Shown here: one piece after another, positions 8,677-16,715 of the stretch | Position numbering within the stretch: position 1 is the first letter of the stretch | Layout: each line of letters begins with the position of its first letter | Notes under the pieces: model-generated | The model's database searches: none | Seen by the model: the letters and a program-made list of their open reading frames with translations, nothing else | Told to the model about the DNA's origin: nothing | Source: Bacteroidales bacterium UBA2287 | Lineage (GTDB): Bacteria; Bacteroidota; Bacteroidia; Bacteroidales; Tenuifilaceae | Assembly (NCBI GenBank): GCA_002345675.1 | Contig: DDWL01000047.1 | Span: 1-42,379, forward strand | Direction: 5' to 3' | DNA: 42,379 nt | Program-made: the position numbers and the translations under genes

Positions 8677-10128
8677 ATGCTTCAATTATTTAGCAATACC
8701 TATTTTTGGGTAGTAGTAGCATATTTTGCTATTGTTATAGGTGTTTCGTTTTTAACCCGAAAAGTGGCCTCACGGTCGGTAGCCGACTACCTTGTTGCAG
8801 GTCGTAACTTAGGAGTCCTTTTATGTTCAGTAGTTGTTGCCGCCGAATGGTTAGGCGGAATGAGCACCATTGGAGTTAGCGAAAAGGCCTTTAAAACGCT
8901 TTCGTTTCAACCAGTTCTATACAACATTGCCACATCAATTGGCATGATTATCATTGGCTTTACTGTTGCCAGCCATTATCGTAAAAATAATGTGCATACG
9001 GTTAGCGAAATGCTCGAAACCCTTTTTGGAAAACAGGTAAAAAAGATTTCGGCAATTGCATTTCTTATTGCATACATAACCCTTGCGTACGTTCAGCTGC
9101 AAACGGCAACCAGTGTAGTGAGCTCAATTTTCCAAATCGATTGGTTTACTGCGGTATTTATTGCAGCAGGTGTAATAACCCTTTACACCTATATTGGTGG
9201 CATGCATGCACTAGCAATAACCTCGGTAATTCACTTGGTAGTAATGTTTATAGGCTTAGGAATAGCTGTGGTTATTGGTGTTATTAATGTTGGCGGTTTT
9301 GCTAATCTTCAAACCTTACTCGAAGCAAAAGGGGCTACAAGTAGTTTTTACAATCCTTTTGGAGTTGGATTAAACGAAGCCTTTAGCTTATTGCTTGGTG
9401 GTGTTTTAGGTGGAATGGCTGCACAGGCGAGTATTCAACCTATTTTTGCAGCTAAAAGTCCGCTTGTTGCCCGTAAAGCTTCAATTCTGTCGAGTGCTTA
9501 TATTGCCCCTTTTGGTGTAATGACTGCTATTTTAGGGCTAATTGCTGCAACAGGACTTTACAATGTAGGAGCCAATGCAGAGGGTTTTACAGCCAAGGTT
9601 GCGTTAACTAATTTGTTGGTAAATCCCGAGTTTATTCATCCAATTCTTGGTGGGTTGGCTCTTGCAGGTATTTTAGCAGCAATTCTTTCAACTGTTGGAC
9701 CAGTAAACTTTGCCGTTGTTACCATTGCAACTAAGGATATTTATCATGGCTTTATAAACCCCGAAGCAAACGAGCAAAAGGTTATTAAAACAGCTCGTCA
9801 ACTTGTAATTGTTGTTAGTATTATTACAATTCCTTTAGCTTACTACTTCCAAAGTGGAATTCTCGATTCGGCATATATTAGCTACGCCATTAGAGCCATT
9901 GGCGCTATTGTAATTATTGGCGGTATTTACTTCAGGGGCTGGATTGACGCATTCTCGGTTAAACTTGCTTTTATTGGTGGTACTATTGCGGTGTTTACCT
10001 GTATTCTTGCAGGAAAAATGGGTTGGTTCAATATCGATAAAACGTATGGAGCAGTTATTTTTGCTATAATCGCACTGCTAATTGGGTTTGTACGTAGAAA
10101 ATATATTATAAAAGCGAAAAATGAATAG
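8677..10128 (+). CDS. Sodium:solute symporter family transporter (SSS)
   Basis: 483 residues, almost entirely hydrophobic with about 13 predicted membrane helices, the usual number for the family. The N-terminal SVADYLVAGRNLGVLLCSVVV (34-54) is the SSS hallmark (the family DY-aGR region). Helix-breaking Gly/Ala-rich segments around GGVLGGMAAQASIQPIFAAKS and GILAAILSTVGPVNFAVVTIATKD match the sodium- and substrate-binding core. It should couple Na+ entry to uptake of a small solute. The family covers acids, sugars, amino acids and vitamins, so the substrate cannot be read directly. It is translationally linked to a CoA-transferase (8-nt overlap), which suggests a carboxylic acid that is then activated to a CoA thioester. 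Confidence 0.88.
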   Translation: MLQLFSNTYFWVVVAYFAIVIGVSFLTRKVASRSVADYLVAGRNLGVLLCSVVVAAEWLGGMSTIGVSEKAFKTLSFQPVLYNIATSIGMIIIGFTVASHYRKNNVHTVSEMLETLFGKQVKKISAIAFLIAYITLAYVQLQTATSVVSSIFQIDWFTAVFIAAGVITLYTYIGGMHALAITSVIHLVVMFIGLGIAVVIGVINVGGFANLQTLLEAKGATSSFYNPFGVGLNEAFSLLLGGVLGGMAAQASIQPIFAAKSPLVARKASILSSAYIAPFGVMTAILGLIAATGLYNVGANAEGFTAKVALTNLLVNPEFIHPILGGLALAGILAAILSTVGPVNFAVVTIATKDIYHGFINPEANEQKVIKTARQLVIVVSIITIPLAYYFQSGILDSAYISYAIRAIGAIVIIGGIYFRGWIDAFSVKLAFIGGTIAVFTCILAGKMGWFNIDKTYGAVIFAIIALLIGFVRRKYIIKAKNE

Positions 10129-11347
10129 TAAAGGGCCTCTTTTTGGAATTAAAGTTCTCGAACTTGCCAATGTTTTAGCGGGGCCTAGTGTTGGCGTTGC
10201 GTTGGCCGAACTTGGGGCAACCGTAATTAAGGTTGAAAATTTACTCACCAAGGGCGATGTTACCAGAACATGGAAACTGCCAAGCGAAGATGAGAAAACC
10301 GATATTTCGGGATATTTCAGCTGTGTTAACTGGGGCAAAAAGTCGATTGCGCTTAACCTTTGTAAGCCCGAAGGACTCGATATTATTTACAAGTTAGCAT
10401 CAATTTGCGATATTGTACTTGCAAGTTACAAACCCGGCGATGCTCAGAAGTTAAAGGTTGACTACGAAACGCTTAAATCGTATAATTCCAAAATTATATA
10501 TGCACACCTTACAGGGTACGGTTTAAAGAATAATCGCCCTGGATACGATGCCATTGTTCAGGCCGAGAGCGGTTTTACTTTTATGAACGGCGACTACAAC
10601 GGGCAACCCGTTAAAATGCCCGTGGCATTAATGGATGTGCTTGCAGGCCATCAACTTAAAGAGGGTATTTTACTTGCGCTTTTAAATCGCGAGCTTAACG
10701 GAAAGGGACAATACATTGAAACCAGCTTAATAAAAAGTGGCGTTGCGGCTCTATCGAATCAGGCAACTAACTGGCTTGTAGGAAATTCTATTCCTCAACG
10801 CATGGGGTCCGATCACCCAAATATTGTACCTTACGGTACTATTTTTTACACTGCCGACCAAAAGGCTTTAGTTTTAGCTGTTGGAAGCGATAAGCAGTTT
10901 GCCGATTTATGCAAAGTTTTAGGTAATCCCGAACTTGCTTGCGATCCACGCTTTACCACTAACCTTAATCGTGTAAAAAACAGGAGCGCAATAAATGAAA
11001 TTCTTCAAGGGTTAATTTCAAATTTCGAAAGAAGCCCTTTGCTCGATGATCTTGATATTAAGAATGTTCCTGCGGGAGGCGTTTACGACATGCAAGAAGT
11101 TTTTGAATTACCCGAGGTTAAGGAAATGGTTATGGAGTCGAAAACCACATCGGGAAAAGAACTAAAAGGACTCCGAACCGTTGCCTTTACTATGAGTGGC
11201 GACGAGCAACCACAAATTCTTCAAGCACCACCACATTATGGCGAACACACTGCCAGTATTTTAAAGGAAATACTTGGATACTCTAATTCAACAATTCAAA
11301 GTTTAATCGATAACGAACTAATTTATGCAAACAACAAAATCAGTTAA
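10121..11347 (+). CDS. Class III CoA-transferase (CaiB/BaiF family)
   Basis: 408 residues. The N-terminal core GIKVLELANVLAGPSVGVAL followed by LGATVIKVE (9-39) is the CoA-binding opening of the family. The catalytic aspartate, which forms the mixed anhydride, is Asp172 in PVALMDVLAGHQ. The length fits the ~400-residue norm. It moves CoA from a donor such as succinyl-CoA to a carboxylic acid. Mammalian SUGCT, which activates glutarate, is of this family; that makes glutarate a reasonable acceptor next to a glutaryl-CoA-dehydrogenase-like gene, but the substrate is inferred only from context. The gene overlaps the symporter by 8 nt and the next oxidoreductase gene by 23 nt, so all are expected to be co-expressed. 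Confidence 0.9.
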   Translation: MNSKGPLFGIKVLELANVLAGPSVGVALAELGATVIKVENLLTKGDVTRTWKLPSEDEKTDISGYFSCVNWGKKSIALNLCKPEGLDIIYKLASICDIVLASYKPGDAQKLKVDYETLKSYNSKIIYAHLTGYGLKNNRPGYDAIVQAESGFTFMNGDYNGQPVKMPVALMDVLAGHQLKEGILLALLNRELNGKGQYIETSLIKSGVAALSNQATNWLVGNSIPQRMGSDHPNIVPYGTIFYTADQKALVLAVGSDKQFADLCKVLGNPELACDPRFTTNLNRVKNRSAINEILQGLISNFERSPLLDDLDIKNVPAGGVYDMQEVFELPEVKEMVMESKTTSGKELKGLRTVAFTMSGDEQPQILQAPPHYGEHTASILKEILGYSNSTIQSLIDNELIYANNKIS

Positions 11348-12458
11348 GCCTAAGGCTTTTATCGATGGATCGAGGTTAATAACCGAAGCCTGTGTACTTG
11401 CTGGTGCCGATGTATTTGTTGGCTACCCAATTACACCCGCTAACTCGTTGTATCTTTATGCTACTAAGCGATTTCCTACTATGCTTGCAGCTCCCGACGA
11501 AATAACCACTCTTCAGTGGATGACGGGTTTTGCTACTGCTGGTAGAGTTCCTGTAACTGCCACTTCGTTTCCTGGCTATGCACTTATGGTCGAGTCGATT
11601 AATATGGCTTTTATGCAGGAACTGCCCATGGTTATTATTCTTGTGCAGCGCCTCGGCCCAGCCACAGGAACAGCCACTTGCGGTGCTCAAGGAGACTTAT
11701 CTGTTGTTAACGGAACCCTTTCTGGTGGTTTTACTTTACCAACATTTTGTATTAGCAACCTCGACGATTGCTGGAGCCTATCGGCTAAAGCCGTTGAAAC
11801 AGCAGTAAAACTTCGCACTCCTGTTGTGTTGCTTACTTCAAAGGAAATGGTTATGACCCTTTTAAGTTACGATTGGTCGAACCTGCCCGAGATTAAGCCT
11901 ACCAAAATGACTGAATTTAAAGGCGAAGGTCAGTATTTTCCATACAAAGCTGGCGACAACCTTATACCCGATTTTCTTCCCGTTACTCAAACCAAACATC
12001 AGGTAAGGGTTACTGCTTCAACTCACGACACCAAGGGAATACTGCAAAATGTACTGCCCGAGGCAATTGAAAACACAAAGAGGCTTCAAAAAAAGCAGGA
12101 CAAGCATTTGTCGGAGTTTACATTTTTCGACCTCGACGAGCAAGCAGGTGCCGAAGCGCTAATATTATCGTACGATATTACTGCTCAGGCAGCACGCGAA
12201 GCAGCTGTTAAAATTAGAGAAACAGGCAAAAAAGTTTCGGTACTAATTGCCAAAACCTTATTGCCAATTCCTATGGAGTATATCGAAATAGCAAACCGAT
12301 ACAAAAGGGTAGTTGTTGCCGAGGAGAACCTTACAGGGCAGTTGCGCCAAATGCTATTCGGTGTTGCCGGTCGTAAGGGAGTTACAGGCGTTAATGCCAT
12401 TGCAAAAATGATTAGTCCTAACGAAATTGTAGAGGAGGTATTGCGTAATGAATATTAA
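11325..12458 (+). CDS. 2-oxoacid:ferredoxin oxidoreductase, alpha subunit
   Basis: 377 residues. FVGYPITPANSLY (31-43) is the conserved pyrimidine-binding YPITP motif of the alpha subunit. It is followed by the family core around MTGFATAGRVPVTATSFPGYALM and RLGPATGTATCGAQGDL. The C-terminal domain II (from about residue 265) starts LILSYDITAQAAREAAVKI and has a VVVAEENLTGQLRQML segment typical of the CoA-contacting domain. This type of stand-alone alpha subunit (without a fused gamma domain) is found in VOR/KOR-like enzymes. Together with the next gene it decarboxylates a 2-oxoacid to acyl-CoA and CO2 with reduction of ferredoxin. It overlaps the CoA-transferase by 23 nt and the beta-gamma gene by 11 nt. 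Confidence 0.9.
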   Translation: MQTTKSVKPKAFIDGSRLITEACVLAGADVFVGYPITPANSLYLYATKRFPTMLAAPDEITTLQWMTGFATAGRVPVTATSFPGYALMVESINMAFMQELPMVIILVQRLGPATGTATCGAQGDLSVVNGTLSGGFTLPTFCISNLDDCWSLSAKAVETAVKLRTPVVLLTSKEMVMTLLSYDWSNLPEIKPTKMTEFKGEGQYFPYKAGDNLIPDFLPVTQTKHQVRVTASTHDTKGILQNVLPEAIENTKRLQKKQDKHLSEFTFFDLDEQAGAEALILSYDITAQAAREAAVKIRETGKKVSVLIAKTLLPIPMEYIEIANRYKRVVVAEENLTGQLRQMLFGVAGRKGVTGVNAIAKMISPNEIVEEVLRNEY

Positions 12459-13716
12459 GCCATTTTTAACAGAAGCAGAACTTCCATTCTGCAAGGGTTG
12501 TGGTCATTCGAGTGTTGCTCAAAACACCGAAAAGGCGCTTCAAAAAATGAATCTCGACCCTCTCGATGTAATTCTTGTAACCGATATTGGTTGCCATGGA
12601 ATTATCGATAAAAATTTTCTGTCGCATACAGTTCACGGCTTACACGGAAGGGCTGTTGCCCTTGCTGGCGGTGTTGCAGCGGGTGTAAACAATTCCGATA
12701 AAAAAATTATAACCTTTATAGGCGACGGTGGCGCAACCATTGGTATGCAGCACCTTATTGGAGCAGCTCATATGGGCTTTAATATTACCGTTGTTATTCA
12801 CAATAATATGCTTTACGGAATGACTGGTGGCCAACCCTCGGAGTTTACTCCATGTGGTTTTAAAACACCAACTCTTCCCGAAGGAAGCGCAAAAGCAGGT
12901 TACGATATTTGCGAAATAATTGCTTCGGCTGGTGCTTCGTACGTTCAGCGCGTTGCAGGAGTTGGCGACTACTCCGACTCACTTGTTAATGCCTTTTCGG
13001 CAAAGGGTTTTTCGCTGGTTGAGGTAATGGAAATATGCCCAAGTTACGGCGTGAAATCGAACCCTGGAATGAAACTCTCAAAAGTTATTGAAGACAGCGG
13101 ATTGGCAGTTAAGGTATTTGTCGACGGGCGCGATAAGGAGTATGTAACTCCAATCGATTCATCTCCAAAAAGTTTAATTTCCGACAAGTTTAACGTTGAT
13201 GTTAAGTACTCGCACAACCTTTCGAAACCTGTAAGCATTATGATGTCGGGTTCGGCAGGAGAAGGAGTGCAATCGGCTGCTGAGTTTTTAGCAAAAGCTG
13301 CTATGACCGCAGGGTTACATGCAACCAAAAAGGGTAGCTATCCAGTAACAGTTGGAGTTGGTTTTTCAGCATCAGAGGTTATTATTTCACCTGAACCTAT
13401 ATTATACACTGGCTCTCCAGTTCCCGATGTTTTAATAATTACATCGGTTGATGGATTAAATTATGCCAAAGCTGCTGCTGCTCGCATGAAAGGTGGGTTA
13501 CTTTTAGTCGACGAATCTTTAGATGTTCCCCAAACAGGAGCAAAAGTTGTAAAGTTTCCATTTCGAGAAAGAGTTGGAGCCAGAAATAGTGCTTTTTACA
13601 GCATATTTTGGTACTTAAACAACAATAATCCATTTCCAATTGAAGCCTTAAAGGATATATTTATGAATAATAAAATTTCCGAAAAGGTTAAAATTGAAAC
13701 CATGCTGCAGTTCTAA
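12448..13716 (+). CDS. 2-oxoacid:ferredoxin oxidoreductase, fused beta and gamma subunits
   Basis: 422 residues. Residues 1 to about 240 form the thiamine-diphosphate beta subunit: FCKGCGH (Cys15, Cys18), DIGCHG (Cys49) and EICPSYGV (Cys197) supply the four ligands of the proximal [4Fe-4S] cluster. GDGGATIGM (92-100) and HNN (118-120) are the ThDP/Mg motif. From about residue 262 a gamma domain begins, with MMSGSAGEGVQSAAEFLAKA (265-284) and KKGSYPVTVGVG. The usual ferredoxin-like delta subunit is absent from the operon and no 2x[4Fe-4S] domain is fused, so electrons must leave to a separate ferredoxin. A GAGGAGG stretch 8-14 nt before the ATG resembles a Shine-Dalgarno site, unusual for this phylum, though it also encodes the end of the upstream protein. 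Confidence 0.9.
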   Translation: MNIKPFLTEAELPFCKGCGHSSVAQNTEKALQKMNLDPLDVILVTDIGCHGIIDKNFLSHTVHGLHGRAVALAGGVAAGVNNSDKKIITFIGDGGATIGMQHLIGAAHMGFNITVVIHNNMLYGMTGGQPSEFTPCGFKTPTLPEGSAKAGYDICEIIASAGASYVQRVAGVGDYSDSLVNAFSAKGFSLVEVMEICPSYGVKSNPGMKLSKVIEDSGLAVKVFVDGRDKEYVTPIDSSPKSLISDKFNVDVKYSHNLSKPVSIMMSGSAGEGVQSAAEFLAKAAMTAGLHATKKGSYPVTVGVGFSASEVIISPEPILYTGSPVPDVLIITSVDGLNYAKAAAARMKGGLLLVDESLDVPQTGAKVVKFPFRERVGARNSAFYSIFWYLNNNNPFPIEALKDIFMNNKISEKVKIETMLQF

Positions 13717-13896
13717 TATTTATAAGCACTTTGGTTAATTAGCAGTAGGTCAACAAGTAATAAGGTGTTTTAAATCATCTTTTATTTTGAAACAATAGTT
13801 CCTGAAAAGCGTTTTAGAAAACAAGAGCACACAATTTTTTAGGGTTTTTAGTTGGTTTTAGGTTTGTTGCTTTTTAGGTTAATTTTTTAGGGTTGA

Positions 13897-13930
13897 GGAG
13901 CGAGTTCGAATAGAACTCGCTCCTTTTTTT
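13897..13930 (+). terminator. Rho-independent terminator downstream of the oxidoreductase operon
   Basis: An 11-bp perfect stem, ggagcgagttc (13897-13907) with gaactcgctcc (13913-13923), a 5-nt loop and seven T (13924-13930). It lies 180 nt after the last gene of the symporter/CoA-transferase/oxidoreductase operon, the only plausible transcript to end here. Confidence 0.88.
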
Positions 13931-14006
13931 GTGGCTTTTCTATTACTTAGGGCGTTATTTTGCTTCGATTTGCTCAAAAACAAGTACTCTCTGTGTAATC
14001 AAAAAC

Positions 14007-14210
14007 TTTTCTCTGCGCTCTCAGCGTTCTCTGCGGTTAAAGAGACTTTTGCGGGTTTTGGTGGAATTGTTTGGTAATGAATACTTCTTGCGCCTTTGCG
14101 CCTTTGCGTGAGTTTTTTAAAGGGTTCGGTAGCGAAGTTTTTCTCTGCGCTCTCAGCGTTCTCTGCGGTTAAAAATATTCGCTTGCGTTTTTGGTGGAAT
14201 TGTGTGGTAA
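14007..14210. repeat. Duplicated TGCG-rich intergenic repeat block
   Basis: The 35-nt phrase starting ttttctctgcgctctcagcg occurs identically at 14007-14041 and 14139-14173. Each copy is followed by a variable ~15 nt and then a similar ggtggaattgt-tggtaa tail, giving imperfect ~70-nt direct repeats about 132 nt apart. A different but related phrase (cgcctttgcgcctttgcgtg, 14091-14110) lies between them. These resemble the units at 35-103 and 16915-16941. No coding potential is apparent. Confidence 0.75.
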
Positions 14211-14270
14211 GTATGGACAGCCATTCGGAAGAATAAAAAAATTATTCAAATAATGTTTTTATTTTAAATA

Positions 14271-14310
14271 TTGTGTTTGTATTCACTAAAATACATTAAA
14301 TTTGGTGAAT
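14271..14310 (+). promoter_or_regulatory. Bacteroidota-type promoter overlapped by an operator-like palindrome
   Basis: The -7 element TAAATTTG (14297-14304) matches TAnnTTTG exactly, with TTG candidates at 14271-14273 (23-nt spacer) and 14277-14279 (17-nt spacer). An inverted repeat, attcactaaa (14281-14290) and tttggtgaat (14301-14310), pairs at 9 of 10 positions across a 10-nt gap and covers the -7 box. It starts 14 nt before the ATG at 14324. A repressor site, possibly autoregulatory, is inferred from position alone. Confidence 0.5.
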
Positions 14311-14323
14311 AATAAAAAATACT

Positions 14324-15448
14324 ATGATACAAAGAAAGCTTAGGGAAGAGATAAAAAGCAAACTTTATAAAGGGAAAGCAATAATAGTTTTAGGTCCAAG
14401 ACAAACTGGCAAAACTACCCTGCTGCAAACCATCGCATCGGCAGAAGGAGCTTATTTATACCTTAACGGCGATGATAATGTTATCCGTGAAGTTCTCGAA
14501 AAAACCAGCCTTCAAACTTTAAAACAGCTAATTGGAGCAAACAAACTCGTTGTTATTGACGAAGCGCAAAGGGTAAAGAATAATGGTTTGGCCTTAAAGC
14601 TTATTACAGATCAAATGAAAGATGTTCAACTTTTTGTAAGCGGCTCATCAGCTTTAGAATTGGCAAATGAAATTAATGAGCCTCTTACTGGTCGTAAGTG
14701 GGAGTACATGCTTTACCCCATTAGTTGGAGTGAGTACTGTTCTCATTTTGGAAATCTTATGGGAATTCAAAGCCTCGAACAAAGGCTTGTTTTCGGTATG
14801 TATCCCGAGGTAATTAATAATACTGGTAATGAAGTAGAGGTACTTAAACAAATTGCCGATAGCTATTTGTATAAAGATTTGCTTTCATTTAAGGGGATAA
14901 GGAAACCCGAATTACTTTTTAAACTGCTGCGGGCTCTTTCCTTTCAGGTAGGAAGCGAAGTGTCGTATAATGAATTGGCCAACCTGTTACAGGTTGATAA
15001 AAATACCATAAGCAACTACATTGATTTACTCGAAAAAGCCTTTGTAATATTTAAGTTGCAACCGCTTAGCCGAAATCTCAGAAATGAGATAAGCACAACC
15101 CGAAAGATTTACTTTTACGATAATGGTATTAGAAATATTCTTATAAACAACACTAATCCACTTGAATTCAGAAACGATATTGGCGTATTGTGGGAAAGTT
15201 TTTTAATGTCTGAAAGAATAAAGTATAACCACTATAATTCGGTTTACTCCAACTTATACTTTTGGCGAACTCACCAACAAAAAGAAATTGACTATATCGA
15301 AGAACGAAACGGCAAGTTTTATGCGTTTGAATTTAAATGGAACAACAGAAAAAAAACGCTAGCCCCTGCTCTTTTTATGGAAACATATAGCGATACGGAG
15401 TTCTCGGTTATCGACAAAAGTAATTATTTTAATTTTTTGGGATTGTAA
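14324..15448 (+). CDS. AAA ATPase with DUF4143 domain
   Basis: 374 residues. Walker A is GPRQTGKTT (24-32) and Walker B is LVVIDEAQ (75-82). A sensor-like FVSGSSALEL follows, typical of this bacterial/archaeal P-loop family. A winged-helix-like segment (VSYNELANLLQVDKNTISNY) precedes the C-terminal DUF4143 nuclease-like region, where RKIYFYDNGIRN, FWRTHQQKEIDYIE and FYAFEFKW carry the conserved acidic and lysine residues. The biological role of these stand-alone ATPases is not established; they are often found singly and mobile between genomes. It faces a paralogue (15558-16691) tail to tail. A promoter with an overlapping palindrome lies just upstream. Confidence 0.88.
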   Translation: MIQRKLREEIKSKLYKGKAIIVLGPRQTGKTTLLQTIASAEGAYLYLNGDDNVIREVLEKTSLQTLKQLIGANKLVVIDEAQRVKNNGLALKLITDQMKDVQLFVSGSSALELANEINEPLTGRKWEYMLYPISWSEYCSHFGNLMGIQSLEQRLVFGMYPEVINNTGNEVEVLKQIADSYLYKDLLSFKGIRKPELLFKLLRALSFQVGSEVSYNELANLLQVDKNTISNYIDLLEKAFVIFKLQPLSRNLRNEISTTRKIYFYDNGIRNILINNTNPLEFRNDIGVLWESFLMSERIKYNHYNSVYSNLYFWRTHQQKEIDYIEERNGKFYAFEFKWNNRKKTLAPALFMETYSDTEFSVIDKSNYFNFLGL

Positions 15449-15557
15449 TAAATGTATACACTGTAATGTATATACAAGCAAACCAAAATACAAAAGTTAA
15501 AAAATGTAATTCAATTGAAGAATTTAGGATAAATAAATTCAATTGATTGAAGTATTT

Positions 15558-16691
15558 TTAGATATTCAGAAACTCAACTAAATTGTTTCTCGAAATAACT
15601 TTATAATCAATTTGTGAGTAGTTTTTAGCAAAAGCTAGTGGCGTTTTTAACTCCTTTCCAGTCCATTTAAACTCAAAGGCTTTAAGGTTACTATTTGTTT
15701 CTTCAATTAAATCAATCTCGCTACCAGCATAATTTCTCCAGAAATAGAATTGTGATATTTCGCGCTTATTACTACAACTTTTAATCCTTTCGCTTATCAT
15801 AAAATTCTCCCACAGAGCGCCAATATCGCTCCTTATATGTAAAGGCCTGAAGTCTCCTATAACTGCGTTCCTTATTCCATTATCGTAAAAATACCACTTT
15901 GATGATTTGCTTATTTCTTTACGTGGATTTGTTGAATAGGCAGGTAGTTTATAAATAACAAAAGTTTTTGAAAGTAAATCGAGATACTTCTCAACGGTAT
16001 TTCTTGATATTCCTAATTGCTTTCCAAGTTCATCATAAGATACAATACTCCCGATTTGAAAGGAAACCAAACGGAGTAAATCCCTCATTTTCGAAGAGTT
16101 TTTTATACCATCAATCATTAGTAAATCTTTCAATAAATAGGAATTGCTAATTTCATTTAAGTATCTTGTTTTTTTCGAGAAATCTTCAAAATTGCATAAT
16201 TCAGGATAATTTCCGTAAACCAGAAAATCTTCAATTTTTTTGTTTAAATCCAAAAATGTTTGCTTTTGTAAAAGCTCATTAATCGAAAGTGGGAATAGTT
16301 TAAACTCATAGGATCGCCCAACTAATGGTTCGCCAGTTTTATTGTGTAGGTCGAAAGACGAAGACCCCGAAACCAAAATGGAAACAGTTTTAACAGCGTC
16401 AACCATAAGTTTTAAAACAAGTCCAATTTCTTTAATATTTTGTGCTTCATCAATTATTAGCAAATCGGTGCCAGATAAAAGTTGACGGTAATTTGAAATA
16501 GTTCTCTCTGAGAGCAGCCTTTCGGTGTTATAATCTTCTCCGTTTAAAACAGATATATTTCCGGTATATTCTGATTCAATTTGTTCGAGCAATACAGTTT
16601 TACCAACTCTGCGGGAACCAAAAATTTTTATAACTTTTCCTGGCACAAGTTCCGATAAAACAGCCATTTTTATATCTCTTTCAAACATCAT
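15558..16691 (-). CDS. AAA ATPase with DUF4143 domain (paralogue)
   Basis: 377 residues from the ATG whose first base is 16691 (another ATG is the next codon). The frame stays open upstream to 16841, but that part lacks family similarity and would swallow the promoter region; the chosen start aligns MMFERDIKMAVLSELVPGK with the paralogue's N-terminus. Walker A is GSRRVGKT (25-32) and Walker B is LLIIDEAQ. DUF4143 features match the neighbour: SKWYFYDNGIRN, FYFWRNYAGSEIDLIEE and LKAFEFKW. Sequence identity with the 14324-15448 product is visible but moderate, so the pair looks like an old duplication or two separate acquisitions. A 16-nt palindrome (16700-16715) lies 8 nt upstream of the start and may be an operator. 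Confidence 0.87.
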   Translation of the reverse strand: MMFERDIKMAVLSELVPGKVIKIFGSRRVGKTVLLEQIESEYTGNISVLNGEDYNTERLLSERTISNYRQLLSGTDLLIIDEAQNIKEIGLVLKLMVDAVKTVSILVSGSSSFDLHNKTGEPLVGRSYEFKLFPLSINELLQKQTFLDLNKKIEDFLVYGNYPELCNFEDFSKKTRYLNEISNSYLLKDLLMIDGIKNSSKMRDLLRLVSFQIGSIVSYDELGKQLGISRNTVEKYLDLLSKTFVIYKLPAYSTNPRKEISKSSKWYFYDNGIRNAVIGDFRPLHIRSDIGALWENFMISERIKSCSNKREISQFYFWRNYAGSEIDLIEETNSNLKAFEFKWTGKELKTPLAFAKNYSQIDYKVISRNNLVEFLNI

Positions 16692-16699
16692 TTGTGTAG

Positions 16700-16715
16700 T
16701 ATTTGAAATCAAATA
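16700..16715 (-). promoter_or_regulatory. Operator-like palindrome before the second DUF4143 gene
   Basis: tatttga-aa-tcaaata is a perfect 7-bp inverted repeat with a 2-nt centre, 8 nt upstream of the ATG. Reading on the minus strand, TATATTTG elements (matching TAnnTTTG) overlap it and lie just upstream. The arrangement mirrors the palindrome at the promoter of the paralogue at 14324, although the sequence differs. Confidence 0.4.

Larger units (their letters stand above)
13717..14323. other. 607-nt gene-free region with T-rich tract, terminator and repeats
   Basis: No credible gene. In order it holds: an AT-rich stretch; a T-rich tract (13832-13895) with four TTTAGG words; a rho-independent hairpin (13897-13930); a pair of ~70-nt imperfect direct repeats (14007-14078 and 14139-14210); a ctttgcg repeat between them (14086-14120); and a promoter with a palindrome just before the next gene (14271-14310). 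A 60-codon open frame at 13929-14111 is only a translation of the repeats. Confidence 0.7.

Noticed and set aside
13929..14111. 60-residue protein on the plus strand
   Set aside because: It is a translation of the terminator tail and the TGCG repeats, with no start signal or family character.
15451..15557. Shared terminator between the convergent DUF4143 genes
   Set aside because: Only weak inverted repeats (tgtata/tatata type) and no T tract; not strong enough to annotate.
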